NCBI GenBank assembly: GCA_045658165.1
Contig: JAZOUN010000023.1
Span: 1-15,834 of the forward strand
DNA: 15,834 bases
Direction of reading: 5' to 3'
Origin: UBA1081 sp045658165
GTDB lineage: Bacteria; Bacillota; Clostridia; Oscillospirales; Acutalibacteraceae
Below the pieces are notes generated by a model. It saw nothing but the letters and a program-made list of their open reading frames with translations, was not told the origin of the DNA and ran no database searches. This document shows, one piece after another, positions 7,292 through 14,742 of the stretch (positions are counted from its first letter, which is position 1; every line of letters begins with the position of its first letter). The translations under genes were made by a program, and so were the position numbers.

Positions 7292-10200
7292 ATGTATTTA
7301 AAATCACTTGAAATGCAGGGATTCAAATCCTTCCCCGAAAAAACAAAGCTTGAATTCGGCAAGGGTATGACTGCAGTTGTAGGTCCCAACGGATCGGGAA
7401 AAAGTAATATAGCCGATGCTGTTAAATGGGTTCTCGGTGAACAGTCCACAAAATCTCTCCGTGGCTCCAAAATGGAGGATGTTGTTTTCAGCGGAACCAA
7501 AAACAGAAGAGCGCAGGGCTTTGCAGAAGTAACTCTGCGTCTTGATAATGCAGGCAGACAGCTTAATAAAGACAGTGATGAAGTTGCCGTTACAAGACGT
7601 TTTTACCGTTCGGGAGAAAGTGAATATAAAATTAACGGTGAATCTGTAAGACTCCGTGATATCCATGAGCTGTTTATGGATACAGGTCTGGGCCGTGACG
7701 GTTATTCAATGGTCAGTCAGGGCAGAATTGAGGACATGGTATCTGCAAAATCGGAAGACAGACGTGAAATGTTTGAAGAAGCTGCAGGAATTTCACATTA
7801 CCGTTACCGCAGAGCAGATGCACTCAAGAGACTTTCTCAGGCAGAGGAAAATCTTCTTCGTCTCAGAGATATTCTCACTTCTCTTGAAGAACGTGTCGGA
7901 CCTCTTGAAAAACAGAGTGAAAAAGCTCAGAAGTTTCTTGTTCTCGCTTCAGAGAGAAAAACTCTTGAAATAGGTCTGTGGCTCGATATACTTGAAAGAT
8001 CAGCAGATCTTATCAGAGAACAGAGTAATAAATATACCGTTGCCAATATGCATTACGGTCAGGCAGAAAAAGAGCTTGAAAAAATTATTGCACTCAGTGA
8101 AGAAACAGCTGAAGAAATAAGAAACATCAATATTAAAATAGATGAAATTCAGAGAAATGTCCGTGTTGTTGAAGATGAAGTAGCTTCTGTTGAATCTCTT
8201 GTTGCCGTTAATAAGAATTCAATTGAGCACAATAAGGCAACTGTTGAACGTATAGAACGCGAAAAGTCTCAGGAAAATCTTTCTACTGTTCAGATAGATG
8301 AACAGATTGCAAAAACAATTGAGCTTATTGCTCAGGTAAAGCAGCTTATTGATAATAAAAATGCCGAAATTAAAGCATTTTCTGCAGAGCTTGACGGTCT
8401 TCGTGAACGCGATGTCAATGTTTCTGATGAATATATAAGAATTTCAGATATTATATCTTCTCTTACAGGTAAGTTGAGTGAAGAAAATATCAGACATACA
8501 TCTGCAAAATCTTCTCTTGAAGAAATAGAAAACAGACAGTCTTCTGTTGAAGAAGAAATTGTACTTAAAAAGCAGGAAATTGAAAAAATAAGAGCAGAAG
8601 TTGCTGCTTGTGAAACAGAATCAGAGCTTCACAGAGAAAAGATTTCATCTCTTACAAATTCAGTTTCAGGATACATGATAAGAGTCAAGTCAAAGGCACA
8701 GAAACTTGAACAGCACAAGTTCTCAACAGACAAGGCTTCACTCGATCTTGAACAGAAAAAGAACCGTGTACGTATTCTTGAAGATATGGAAAAGAATATG
8801 GAAGGTTATCAGGGCAGTGTAAAAACTGTTATGAAGTCATCTTCACACGGAACCCTTAAAGGTATTCACGGTCCTCTTTCTCAGCTTATTTCTGTTCCCG
8901 ATACATATTCACTTGCTATTGAAACAGCATTGGGTAATGCAATTCAGCATATTGTAACAGAAAATGAAGATAATGCAAAAAAAGCTATGTATTATCTTAA
9001 AAACAACAATCTCGGCAGAGCAACATTTCTCCCCATGAGTACAATCAGAGGCAGAGATCTCAACGAAGATGATCTTGATGAGTGTACAGGTTATCTCTGT
9101 GTTGCTTCCGATATAGTAAATTGTGACAGTCAGTATAAAGAAATTATAAATTCACTTCTCGGTAAAACAGTTGTTACTGATGATATTGATTCCGCTGTTC
9201 ATATCGGCAGAAAATATAAACACCGTTTCAAGATTGTTACACTTGACGGTCAGGTTATTAACGCAGGCGGTTCAATGACCGGCGGTTCAAAGATCAACCA
9301 TTCAGGATTCCTTTCCCGAGCAAATGAGATTGAAAGACTGAAAAACGAAGTTTCAGAAGATGAAATCAGACTTTCTGAACTTGAAGCTGATCTTAAAAAG
9401 ATAAAAGAAGAATACAATGCTGATAATGCTGCTCTTGAAGGTGCAAAAGGTGACCTTATGAGAGCACAGGAAGATAAAATTAAAGCTGATTCTGTATTGT
9501 CAATTGCAAAAAGTAAACTCAATGTTTCAGAAAGTGCTCTTAAAACTTTATCAGACGAAACATTATCTGCAACTGAAAGAATTAATCATTTCCGTCAGGT
9601 TATGAAAGACTCTGAAACTGCTGCAGCTGCAGTTGAAGCCGAGATGTTTGTTTATCGTCAGAAATCAGATTCGCTCAGCGGAGACAGACAGAATCTTTCA
9701 GTTCAGAGAGATTCAATCAATGAGAAAATTTCTGTAATAAATCTCGAAATCGTGGCTTTCATGCGCGATACCGAAAATTATAATCAGCAGATAAAAGATC
9801 TTGAAGAGCGCAAGAACGGTCAGACCGACAGGATCGGCAGACTTGACATGGAAATCAGAGAAGCGCTTGAAAAGAACGAAAAACTTGCTCTCAGAATTGA
9901 AGAACTCAATTCAAAATCAAGTGAACTTCATAAACAGATAGAAACTACAAAAAATGAAGTATCAGCTCTTACCGTAAAACGAGATTTCTGCGAAAAACAG
10001 TCAGGTGAGCTTCGTCAGAAGGAACGTGAAAAGACAGAAGAGAAAGAAAAGCTTTCGGGTGAACTTGTAAGACTTGAAGAGAAGAAAAATGCACTTGTAA
10101 AAGAGCAGGAAGAAACAGAAGCCAAGCTTTATGAAGAGTATAAACTCACAAGAAGAGAAGCTATGGAACTAGATATAAAGCTTGAATCTCTTTCAGAAGC

Positions 10201-10861
10201 TAAGAAGAGACTTGCAGAAATCAAGGGCAAAATCAAAGCTCTCGGCAGTGTCAATGTTGCTGCGATTGATGAATATAAAGAAGTTTCAGAGCGTTATGAA
10301 TTCATGAAGACGCAGCTTGATGACGTTGAAAAGTCAAAATCCGAACTTACAAAGCTTATTTATTCTCTTACAGATAAAATGGCTGTTCAGTTCCGTGAGA
10401 GATTTGATATAATCAACACTAATTTTTCTGCAACTTTCAAGGAGCTTTTCGGCGGAGGCAATGCAGAACTGATTCTTGAGGATGAAAATGATATTCTCGA
10501 ATGCGGAATTGAAATCAAAGCACAGCCTCCTGGCAAAAACGTAAAGAATCTGTCATTGCTTTCAGGTGGTGAAAAGGGACTTTGTGCTATTGCACTTCTG
10601 TTCTCAATTCTTAAAGTAACTCCGTCACCTTTCTGTATTTTCGACGAAGTTGAAGCCGCTCTTGACGATGTAAATGTTCTCAGATACGCAAGATATCTCA
10701 AGAATATGACAGATAATACTCAGTTTATACTTATTACACACAGACGAGGCACAATGGAAGAAGCCGATATGCTTTACGGTGTTACTATGCAGGAGCAGGG
10801 TATTTCAAAGCTTCTTCAGCTTAAAACTGCGCAGATGGCTCAGGACCTCGGTTTAGAATAG
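7292..10861 (+). CDS. smc: Chromosome partition protein SMC
   Basis: SMC dimerises and, with ScpA and ScpB, forms the bacterial condensin that compacts and segregates chromosomes. The 1189-residue product has the full architecture. The N-terminal head carries Walker A GPNGSGKSN (31-39) and the family stretch VVSQGRIED-like YSMVSQGRIEDMV. Long coiled-coil arms run roughly 170-500 and 680-1020. The hinge lies near 505-675 (KGIHGPLSQLI through GGSMTGGS at 659-666). The C-terminal head has the ABC signature LSGGEKGL (1090-1097), Walker B FCIFDE (Asp1118, Glu1119) and the H-loop THRRG. The signature reads GEKGLC where Bacillus has GERALT, a mild variation. The ATG at 7292 has GAGG at 7282-7285. 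The TAG stop overlaps the ftsY ribosome-binding site. Length and motifs indicate an intact, functional gene. Confidence 0.98.
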   Translation: MYLKSLEMQGFKSFPEKTKLEFGKGMTAVVGPNGSGKSNIADAVKWVLGEQSTKSLRGSKMEDVVFSGTKNRRAQGFAEVTLRLDNAGRQLNKDSDEVAVTRRFYRSGESEYKINGESVRLRDIHELFMDTGLGRDGYSMVSQGRIEDMVSAKSEDRREMFEEAAGISHYRYRRADALKRLSQAEENLLRLRDILTSLEERVGPLEKQSEKAQKFLVLASERKTLEIGLWLDILERSADLIREQSNKYTVANMHYGQAEKELEKIIALSEETAEEIRNINIKIDEIQRNVRVVEDEVASVESLVAVNKNSIEHNKATVERIEREKSQENLSTVQIDEQIAKTIELIAQVKQLIDNKNAEIKAFSAELDGLRERDVNVSDEYIRISDIISSLTGKLSEENIRHTSAKSSLEEIENRQSSVEEEIVLKKQEIEKIRAEVAACETESELHREKISSLTNSVSGYMIRVKSKAQKLEQHKFSTDKASLDLEQKKNRVRILEDMEKNMEGYQGSVKTVMKSSSHGTLKGIHGPLSQLISVPDTYSLAIETALGNAIQHIVTENEDNAKKAMYYLKNNNLGRATFLPMSTIRGRDLNEDDLDECTGYLCVASDIVNCDSQYKEIINSLLGKTVVTDDIDSAVHIGRKYKHRFKIVTLDGQVINAGGSMTGGSKINHSGFLSRANEIERLKNEVSEDEIRLSELEADLKKIKEEYNADNAALEGAKGDLMRAQEDKIKADSVLSIAKSKLNVSESALKTLSDETLSATERINHFRQVMKDSETAAAAVEAEMFVYRQKSDSLSGDRQNLSVQRDSINEKISVINLEIVAFMRDTENYNQQIKDLEERKNGQTDRIGRLDMEIREALEKNEKLALRIEELNSKSSELHKQIETTKNEVSALTVKRDFCEKQSGELRQKEREKTEEKEKLSGELVRLEEKKNALVKEQEETEAKLYEEYKLTRREAMELDIKLESLSEAKKRLAEIKGKIKALGSVNVAAIDEYKEVSERYEFMKTQLDDVEKSKSELTKLIYSLTDKMAVQFRERFDIINTNFSATFKELFGGGNAELILEDENDILECGIEIKAQPPGKNVKNLSLLSGGEKGLCAIALLFSILKVTPSPFCIFDEVEAALDDVNVLRYARYLKNMTDNTQFILITHRRGTMEEADMLYGVTMQEQGISKLLQLKTAQMAQDLGLE

Positions 10862-10871
10862 GAGACTTATT

Positions 10872-12158
10872 ATGGCAGGTTTATTTAAAAAGTTCAGTTT
10901 CGGACTTAAAAAATCAAGAGATAAGATGTCACATGCAATCGACGAAATGCTCGATTCATTTGATACTTTTGAAGATGATCTCTTTGTGGAACTTGAAGAA
11001 ATACTTGTTATGAGCGACGTCGGTGTTCAGACAGCTGTTGAAATTACAGAAGAACTCCGCGACAGAGTAAATAAACAGAAACTCAAATCCACAAAGCAGG
11101 TTAAGGATGAAATCAAATCAATCGTTGCAGATAAACTTTACGGCGGCGAAGATATGGGGCTTGTTACTCAGCCGTCAATCATTCTTGTTATCGGTGTAAA
11201 CGGTGTCGGTAAGACAACAACAATCGGTAAAATGGCATCTATGTACAAGGCTCAGGGTAAAAAGGTAATTCTCGGTGCTGCCGATACATTCAGAGCTGCT
11301 GCAATCGATCAGCTTGATGTATGGGCAGAAAGAGCCGGTGTTGAAATTATCAAACACAAGGAAGGTGCAGATCCTGCTGCTGTTATTTTCGATACAATCC
11401 AGGCAGGAAAATCAAGAATGGCAGATATTCTTATCTGTGATACTGCAGGACGACTTCACAATAAGAAGAATCTTATGGATGAGCTTGGTAAGATTTACAG
11501 AGTCATTGACCGTGAACTTCCTTACTCAGACCGTGAAGTTCTTCTTGTGCTTGATGCAACGACAGGTCAGAATGCGGTAAATCAGGCAAGAGAATTTATG
11601 AACGTTGCCGAAATCACAGGTATTGTTCTTACAAAGCTTGACGGTACTGCAAGAGGCGGTGTTGTTCTTGCAATCAAGAATGAACTCAAGATTCCCGTTA
11701 AATTTATCGGTGTAGGTGAAGGTATCGATGATCTTCAGCCTTTCAACCCGAAAATGTTTGCAGAAAGTCTCTTCAATGAACTTCCCGAAAGTTATAAAGA
11801 AAAGGAAAATGAGGTGTTACCTGTATATGAACAGCCGCTCGAAAAAGTTGAACTCACAGACACAAGCGAAGCAGAACAAGCCGTTAAGGAATTTTTTGAA
11901 AACCTCATGGAAAGTGGCGAAGATGACGGATACGATGATGTATCAGGTGGGGTTGACGGATATGAAAATTCTTCCCAGGGAGAATGTTCCGAAGGAAATA
12001 GCCCAGCAGTTTTCTCAGGCAGCGAAGAGTATCAGCAGGGACAGGAGAGTACAGCCGCAGAAATCGAAGAAATCACTCAGACTGTCGTTTCGTCCGATAG
12101 TGGTGAAGACTCCGAACTTGATTCACTCTACGGTTCGATCGATAAATTCTATCTCTAA
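10872..12158 (+). CDS. ftsY: Signal recognition particle receptor FtsY with acidic C-terminal tail
   Basis: FtsY is the SRP-receptor GTPase that docks ribosome-nascent chain complexes at the membrane and hands them to SecYEG. The NG domain starts almost at residue 1 (GLFKKFSFGLKKS, a short basic amphipathic start suited to lipid binding). It contains G1 GVNGVGKTTT (108-117), DTFRAAAIDQL (from 138), DTAGR (190-194), TKLDGTARGG (from 254) and the closing DDLQPFNPKMFAESLF (to about 302). No acidic A domain precedes NG. Instead about 120 extra residues follow it, rich in Asp/Glu (31 acidic, 3 Lys and no Arg in the last roughly 115) with Ser/Gly/Gln stretches, probably disordered. GGAG (10861-10864) lies seven bases before the ATG. 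The GTPase assignment is certain; the tail's role is unknown. Confidence 0.97.
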   Translation: MAGLFKKFSFGLKKSRDKMSHAIDEMLDSFDTFEDDLFVELEEILVMSDVGVQTAVEITEELRDRVNKQKLKSTKQVKDEIKSIVADKLYGGEDMGLVTQPSIILVIGVNGVGKTTTIGKMASMYKAQGKKVILGAADTFRAAAIDQLDVWAERAGVEIIKHKEGADPAAVIFDTIQAGKSRMADILICDTAGRLHNKKNLMDELGKIYRVIDRELPYSDREVLLVLDATTGQNAVNQAREFMNVAEITGIVLTKLDGTARGGVVLAIKNELKIPVKFIGVGEGIDDLQPFNPKMFAESLFNELPESYKEKENEVLPVYEQPLEKVELTDTSEAEQAVKEFFENLMESGEDDGYDDVSGGVDGYENSSQGECSEGNSPAVFSGSEEYQQGQESTAAEIEEITQTVVSSDSGEDSELDSLYGSIDKFYL

Positions 12159-12182
12159 TCTTATTGGTAAAGGCGATATATT

Positions 12183-12779
12183 ATGAAATTCTTAATAGCT
12201 ACTCACAATGTAAAAAAACGAGATGAACTCAGCCGAATCCTCAAGCCTCTCGGTATAGATGCTGTTATCGCTTCTGATATAGGTATGGAAATTACAGATG
12301 CCGAAGAAACAGGCACAACATTTGCAGAAAATGCAAAAATCAAGGCAGAAAGCGGTTGCCGTGAAACAGGACTTCCTTGTATTGCAGATGATTCAGGTCT
12401 CTGCATTGATGCTCTTGACGGCAGACCGGGTGTTTACTCTGCAAGATATGCAGGCGGTCACGATACACCTTATTCACACAAAATGGCTGTACTTCTCGAA
12501 GAAATGAAAGATGTTCCCGAAGAAAAAAGAACAGCCCGTTTCATAAGCAGTGTCTGCTGCATTTTCCCCGACGGAAGAGAGCTTACTGTTGAAGGTAAGT
12601 GTGAAGGCCATATAGGCTTTGCTCCCGAGGGAGACGGCGGTTTCGGTTTTGATCCCGTATTTTTCGTGGGTGACAGAAGTTTTGCTTCATTCACAGCAGA
12701 AGAGAAAGATGCAGTGAGCCACAGAGGTAACTCTCTGAGACTTCTTGCAGAAAAATTACCCGAATTTCTGAAAGGATAA
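12183..12779 (+). CDS. rdgB: XTP/dITP diphosphatase (RdgB/HAM1 family)
   Basis: This house-cleaning enzyme hydrolyses non-canonical purine nucleotides (dITP, XTP, ITP) to monophosphates and pyrophosphate, keeping them out of DNA and RNA. The 198-residue protein shows the family motifs in order. These are ATHNVKKRDEL (from residue 6), TFAENAKIKA (46-55), the metal-binding stretch ADDSGLCIDALDGRPGVYSA (68-87, with Asp69 and Asp70), GFGFDPVFF and SHRGNSLR. Length is typical. A modest ribosome site (AAAGG in the 12166-12172 region) precedes the ATG. It lies 24 bases after ftsY and 7 bases before the YhbY gene. In other Clostridia this gene often sits near the same small-gene block, so the context fits. 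Confidence 0.95.
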   Translation: MKFLIATHNVKKRDELSRILKPLGIDAVIASDIGMEITDAEETGTTFAENAKIKAESGCRETGLPCIADDSGLCIDALDGRPGVYSARYAGGHDTPYSHKMAVLLEEMKDVPEEKRTARFISSVCCIFPDGRELTVEGKCEGHIGFAPEGDGGFGFDPVFFVGDRSFASFTAEEKDAVSHRGNSLRLLAEKLPEFLKG

Positions 12780-12786
12780 TAAAGAT

Positions 12787-13209
12787 ATGACAGGAAAAGA
12801 AAGAGCCGAATGGCGAGCAAAAGCAAATCATCTTGAACCCCTTTTTCAGCTCGGAAAAGGCGGAATTTCAGATGCATTTATCGATGCTGTCAACGGTGCA
12901 CTCAATACAAGAGAGTTAATCAAGTTCAAGGTGCTTCTTGAAACTTCTCCCATTACACCCAGAGAAGCTGCAAATGAAGTTGCCGAAAAGACGGGTGCCG
13001 AAGTTATTCAGGCTATCGGCGGTGTTATCGTGCTTTACAGACATAATCCCAAGCTTCATGAAGATGAAAAGAAAAAGAAGATGAAGATTAAAGTAAAGCC
13101 CAGAAAATATAAAGGCTTTGAGAATGAAAAACCCAAAGCACCCAGCAAAAAGGCTATCAAGATGACAGCACAGCGTAAGGCTCATGCCGCAAGAAAGGCT
13201 GCAAAATGA
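12787..13209 (+). CDS. yhbY: YhbY/CRS1-family KH RNA-binding protein with basic C-terminal tail
   Basis: YhbY-type proteins are single CRM-domain RNA-binding proteins that associate with pre-50S ribosomal particles. The first roughly 95 residues match the family: LFQLGKGGISDAF with the KH-type GxxG loop (GKGG, 23-26), ALNTRELIKFKVL, and EVIQAIGGVIVLYRH. Usual members end at about 95-100 residues. This one continues to 140 with a Lys/Arg-rich tail that includes KKKKMKIKVKPRKYKGF and ends AAAATGA-coupled at ...RKAHAARKAAK. The tail probably adds non-specific RNA affinity (inference). AAAGGA (12771-12776), overlapping the rdgB end, serves as ribosome site. The TGA overlaps the nadD ATG. The Bacillus homologue yqeI is also followed by nadD, yqeK and rsfS. 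Confidence 0.92.
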   Translation: MTGKERAEWRAKANHLEPLFQLGKGGISDAFIDAVNGALNTRELIKFKVLLETSPITPREAANEVAEKTGAEVIQAIGGVIVLYRHNPKLHEDEKKKKMKIKVKPRKYKGFENEKPKAPSKKAIKMTAQRKAHAARKAAK

Positions 13210-13802
13210 GAGTAGGTATGTACGGCGGAAGCTTCAATCCTCCGCATAACGGACACCTTTATCTTGCAAAAGAAGTCAGTAAAAGACTCAATCTTGATAA
13301 ACTTGTTATAATTCCGTCAAACATATCTCCGCAGAAAGATAATAACGGAAATATCGATCCTGCTCACAGAATCAATATGTGTAAGGGTGTTTTCTGTGAT
13401 AATCTTTTTGAGGTTTCCGATTGTGAAATTGCAAGGGGAGGCAAGAGCTTCACTTTTGATACACTATGTTATCTTAAAGAGCTTTATCCCGACAGTGAAC
13501 TGTTTCTGCTTATGGGTTCAGATATGCTGTTGTCTTTTCACAAATGGTACAGATATAAAGACATTCTCAGTATGTGTACAATCTGTGCAATTTCCCGTGA
13601 AGACAATGAAAACGCCGTTGTTCTCAAAAAATATTCTGAAACAGAACTTGCAGACGGAAATGTTACAATTATCGATATAGAACCGTTTGAGGTCAGTTCA
13701 TCAGAAATCAGATCAAAAATTTCAGACGGTAAAAACTGTGACGGTTTAATTGATATCAGAACAGAAAAATATATAAAGGAAAACGGACTGTATGGAAAGT
13801 AA
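13206..13802 (+). CDS. nadD: Nicotinate-nucleotide adenylyltransferase NadD
   Basis: NadD adenylates nicotinate mononucleotide to deamido-NAD, the step before NAD synthetase. The 198-residue protein opens with the nucleotidyltransferase signature MYGGSFNPPHNGH (His14 and His17 of the HxGH motif). It contains FLLMGSDMLLSFHKW, the typical NadD substrate-binding segment with its SD and W residues, and the C-terminal SSSEIRSKI (164-172), equivalent to the ISSTxIR phosphate-binding motif. Length is standard. It starts in the ATGA that ends the YhbY gene, with AAAGG at 13194-13198 as ribosome site. It overlaps yqeK by 11 bases, so the three genes are almost certainly co-translated. Confidence 0.96.
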   Translation: MRVGMYGGSFNPPHNGHLYLAKEVSKRLNLDKLVIIPSNISPQKDNNGNIDPAHRINMCKGVFCDNLFEVSDCEIARGGKSFTFDTLCYLKELYPDSELFLLMGSDMLLSFHKWYRYKDILSMCTICAISREDNENAVVLKKYSETELADGNVTIIDIEPFEVSSSEIRSKISDGKNCDGLIDIRTEKYIKENGLYGK

Positions 13803-14361
13803 ATATCAGTTATATAAAGATATAATCAGAGAAAAACTTTCTGATTACCGTTATATCCATTCGGTTGAGGTTGCAGCATCTGCTGTATATCTTGCTGAAA
13901 AATACGGCGGTGACAAAGAGAAAATGTATCTTGCAGGTCTGCTTCACGATATTCTCAAGGAAGCTTCCCGTGAAGACACTTTTCATTATATTAATAAATA
14001 TAATCTTAAGCTTTCTCATCTTGAACAGGTCACACCTAAATTGTGGCATGCAATAGTCGGAGCTGAGTATATCAGAAATGAACTGAATATTGATGATGAG
14101 GAAATAATAACTGCCGTCAGATATCATACAACAGGCAGAAAAGATATGACTTTGTCAGAAAAAATACTTTTTATTGCTGATTTTATTTCAGCAGACAGAA
14201 ATTACAACGGTGCTGATGAAATGCGTGAAAGAGCAGATAAGAGCCTCGAATGTGCTATGGATATGGGGCTTTCATTCACCATTGCAGACCTTGTGGAGCA
14301 CGGAAGAGCTGTTCATCCTGATACAGTTGATGCATATAACGATATAAAATTACAGGAGTAA
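13792..14361 (+). CDS. yqeK: HD-domain hydrolase YqeK (probable symmetrical Ap4A hydrolase)
   Basis: The 189-residue protein is an HD-superfamily metal-dependent phosphohydrolase. Its metal-binding residues are visible: His23 in YIHSVEVA, the His52-Asp53 pair in LLHDILKEAS, His112 in RYHTTGR, and Asp in FIADFISADRNY. YqeK proteins from Firmicutes split diadenosine tetraphosphate symmetrically into two ADP. That activity is taken from the family, not shown here. The start ATG lies inside the end of nadD (11-base overlap), with AAAGGA at 13775-13780. The stop TAA overlaps the AGGAG ribosome site of rsfS. In many Clostridia a LytR-type gene separates yqeK and rsfS; here the two are directly adjacent. 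Confidence 0.93.
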   Translation: MESKYQLYKDIIREKLSDYRYIHSVEVAASAVYLAEKYGGDKEKMYLAGLLHDILKEASREDTFHYINKYNLKLSHLEQVTPKLWHAIVGAEYIRNELNIDDEEIITAVRYHTTGRKDMTLSEKILFIADFISADRNYNGADEMRERADKSLECAMDMGLSFTIADLVEHGRAVHPDTVDAYNDIKLQE

Positions 14362-14365
14362 TAAA

Positions 14366-14719
14366 ATGGAGACAAAAGCGCTTGTTGAAAAAATAGTCAA
14401 GGCACTTGACGAAAAAAAAGCAGAAGAAATCAAAGTAATTAAGATTTCGGAATTGACAGTTATGGCTGATTACTTTATAATAGCAAACGGTACGTCAAAC
14501 ACACATGTTCGCGCTCTTGCAGAAGAAGCAGAAGATGCTGTTTCAAAAGCAGGCGTTAAGGCAAGAAATATCGAAGGCAGAGCAACAGGTTGGATCCTTC
14601 TTGATTACGACGATGTTGTTTGTCATATCTTCACTCCCCGAGACAGAGAATATTACAATCTTGAAAGACTCTGGCAGGATGCTGAAGAAATAGATATTTC
14701 AGATATAATCAGTGAATAA
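14366..14719 (+). CDS. rsfS: Ribosome silencing factor RsfS
   Basis: RsfS binds ribosomal protein uL14 on the 50S subunit and blocks subunit joining under starvation, sparing energy. The 117-residue product has the family core: ADYFIIANGTSNTHVRALA, then GRATGWILLDYDDVVCHIFT and REYYNLERLWQDAE. The last motif is diagnostic, ending in the YxLExLW pattern. Length is normal. AGGAG (14354-14358) sits seven bases before the ATG and overlaps the yqeK stop. The gene contains a perfect promoter-like sequence (14453-14481) on its own strand, whose -35 box uses the only TTG leucine codon in the gene. It is followed 23 bases later by leuS. Confidence 0.95.
   Translation: METKALVEKIVKALDEKKAEEIKVIKISELTVMADYFIIANGTSNTHVRALAEEAEDAVSKAGVKARNIEGRATGWILLDYDDVVCHIFTPRDREYYNLERLWQDAEEIDISDIISE
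14453..14481 (+). promoter_or_regulatory. Consensus sigma-A promoter inside rsfS, pointing at leuS
   Basis: TTGACA (14453-14458) and TATAAT (14476-14481) are both exact matches to the housekeeping -35 and -10 boxes. They are separated by exactly 17 bases, the optimal spacing. Transcription would start near 14488 and reach the leuS ATG after roughly 255 bases, giving leuS its own expression apart from the upstream cluster. The boxes lie in rsfS codons (Glu-Leu-Thr, and Phe-Ile-Ile). The -10 overlaps a conserved protein motif, so chance cannot be excluded. The leucine of the -35 box is TTG, while the other leucines of rsfS are CTT or CTC. Confidence 0.6.
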
Positions 14720-14726
14720 TTTCTCA

Positions 14727-14732
14727 AAGGAG
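14727..14732 (+). promoter_or_regulatory. Strong ribosome-binding site of leuS
   Basis: AAGGAG, preceded by another A, is the best Shine-Dalgarno sequence in the window. It lies ten bases before the leuS ATG at 14743 in an AT-rich spacer that should be unstructured. It fixes the leuS start and fits a highly translated synthetase. Confidence 0.85.
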
Positions 14733-14742
14733 ATTTTTTATA

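Noticed and set aside
11716..12186. A 156-codon open frame in another + frame over the FtsY tail, ending in the ATGA of the rdgB start
   Set aside because: It begins inside the conserved G domain, which is certainly read in the FtsY frame. Its very basic composition is what a one-base shift of GAA-rich acidic codons gives (GAA read as AAG). The stop overlap with rdgB is intriguing but unsupported by a ribosome site or family resemblance.
12470..12877. A 135-codon open frame on the minus strand over rdgB and yhbY
   Set aside because: It is fully covered by two well-recognised + strand genes, spans their junction, and has no family motif. It is a shadow of codon bias.
14704..14709. A perfect TATAAT near the end of rsfS, close to leuS
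   Set aside because: There is no acceptable -35 box at 16-18 bases and no extended -10 TG. It encodes Asp-Ile-Ile codons and is probably chance.
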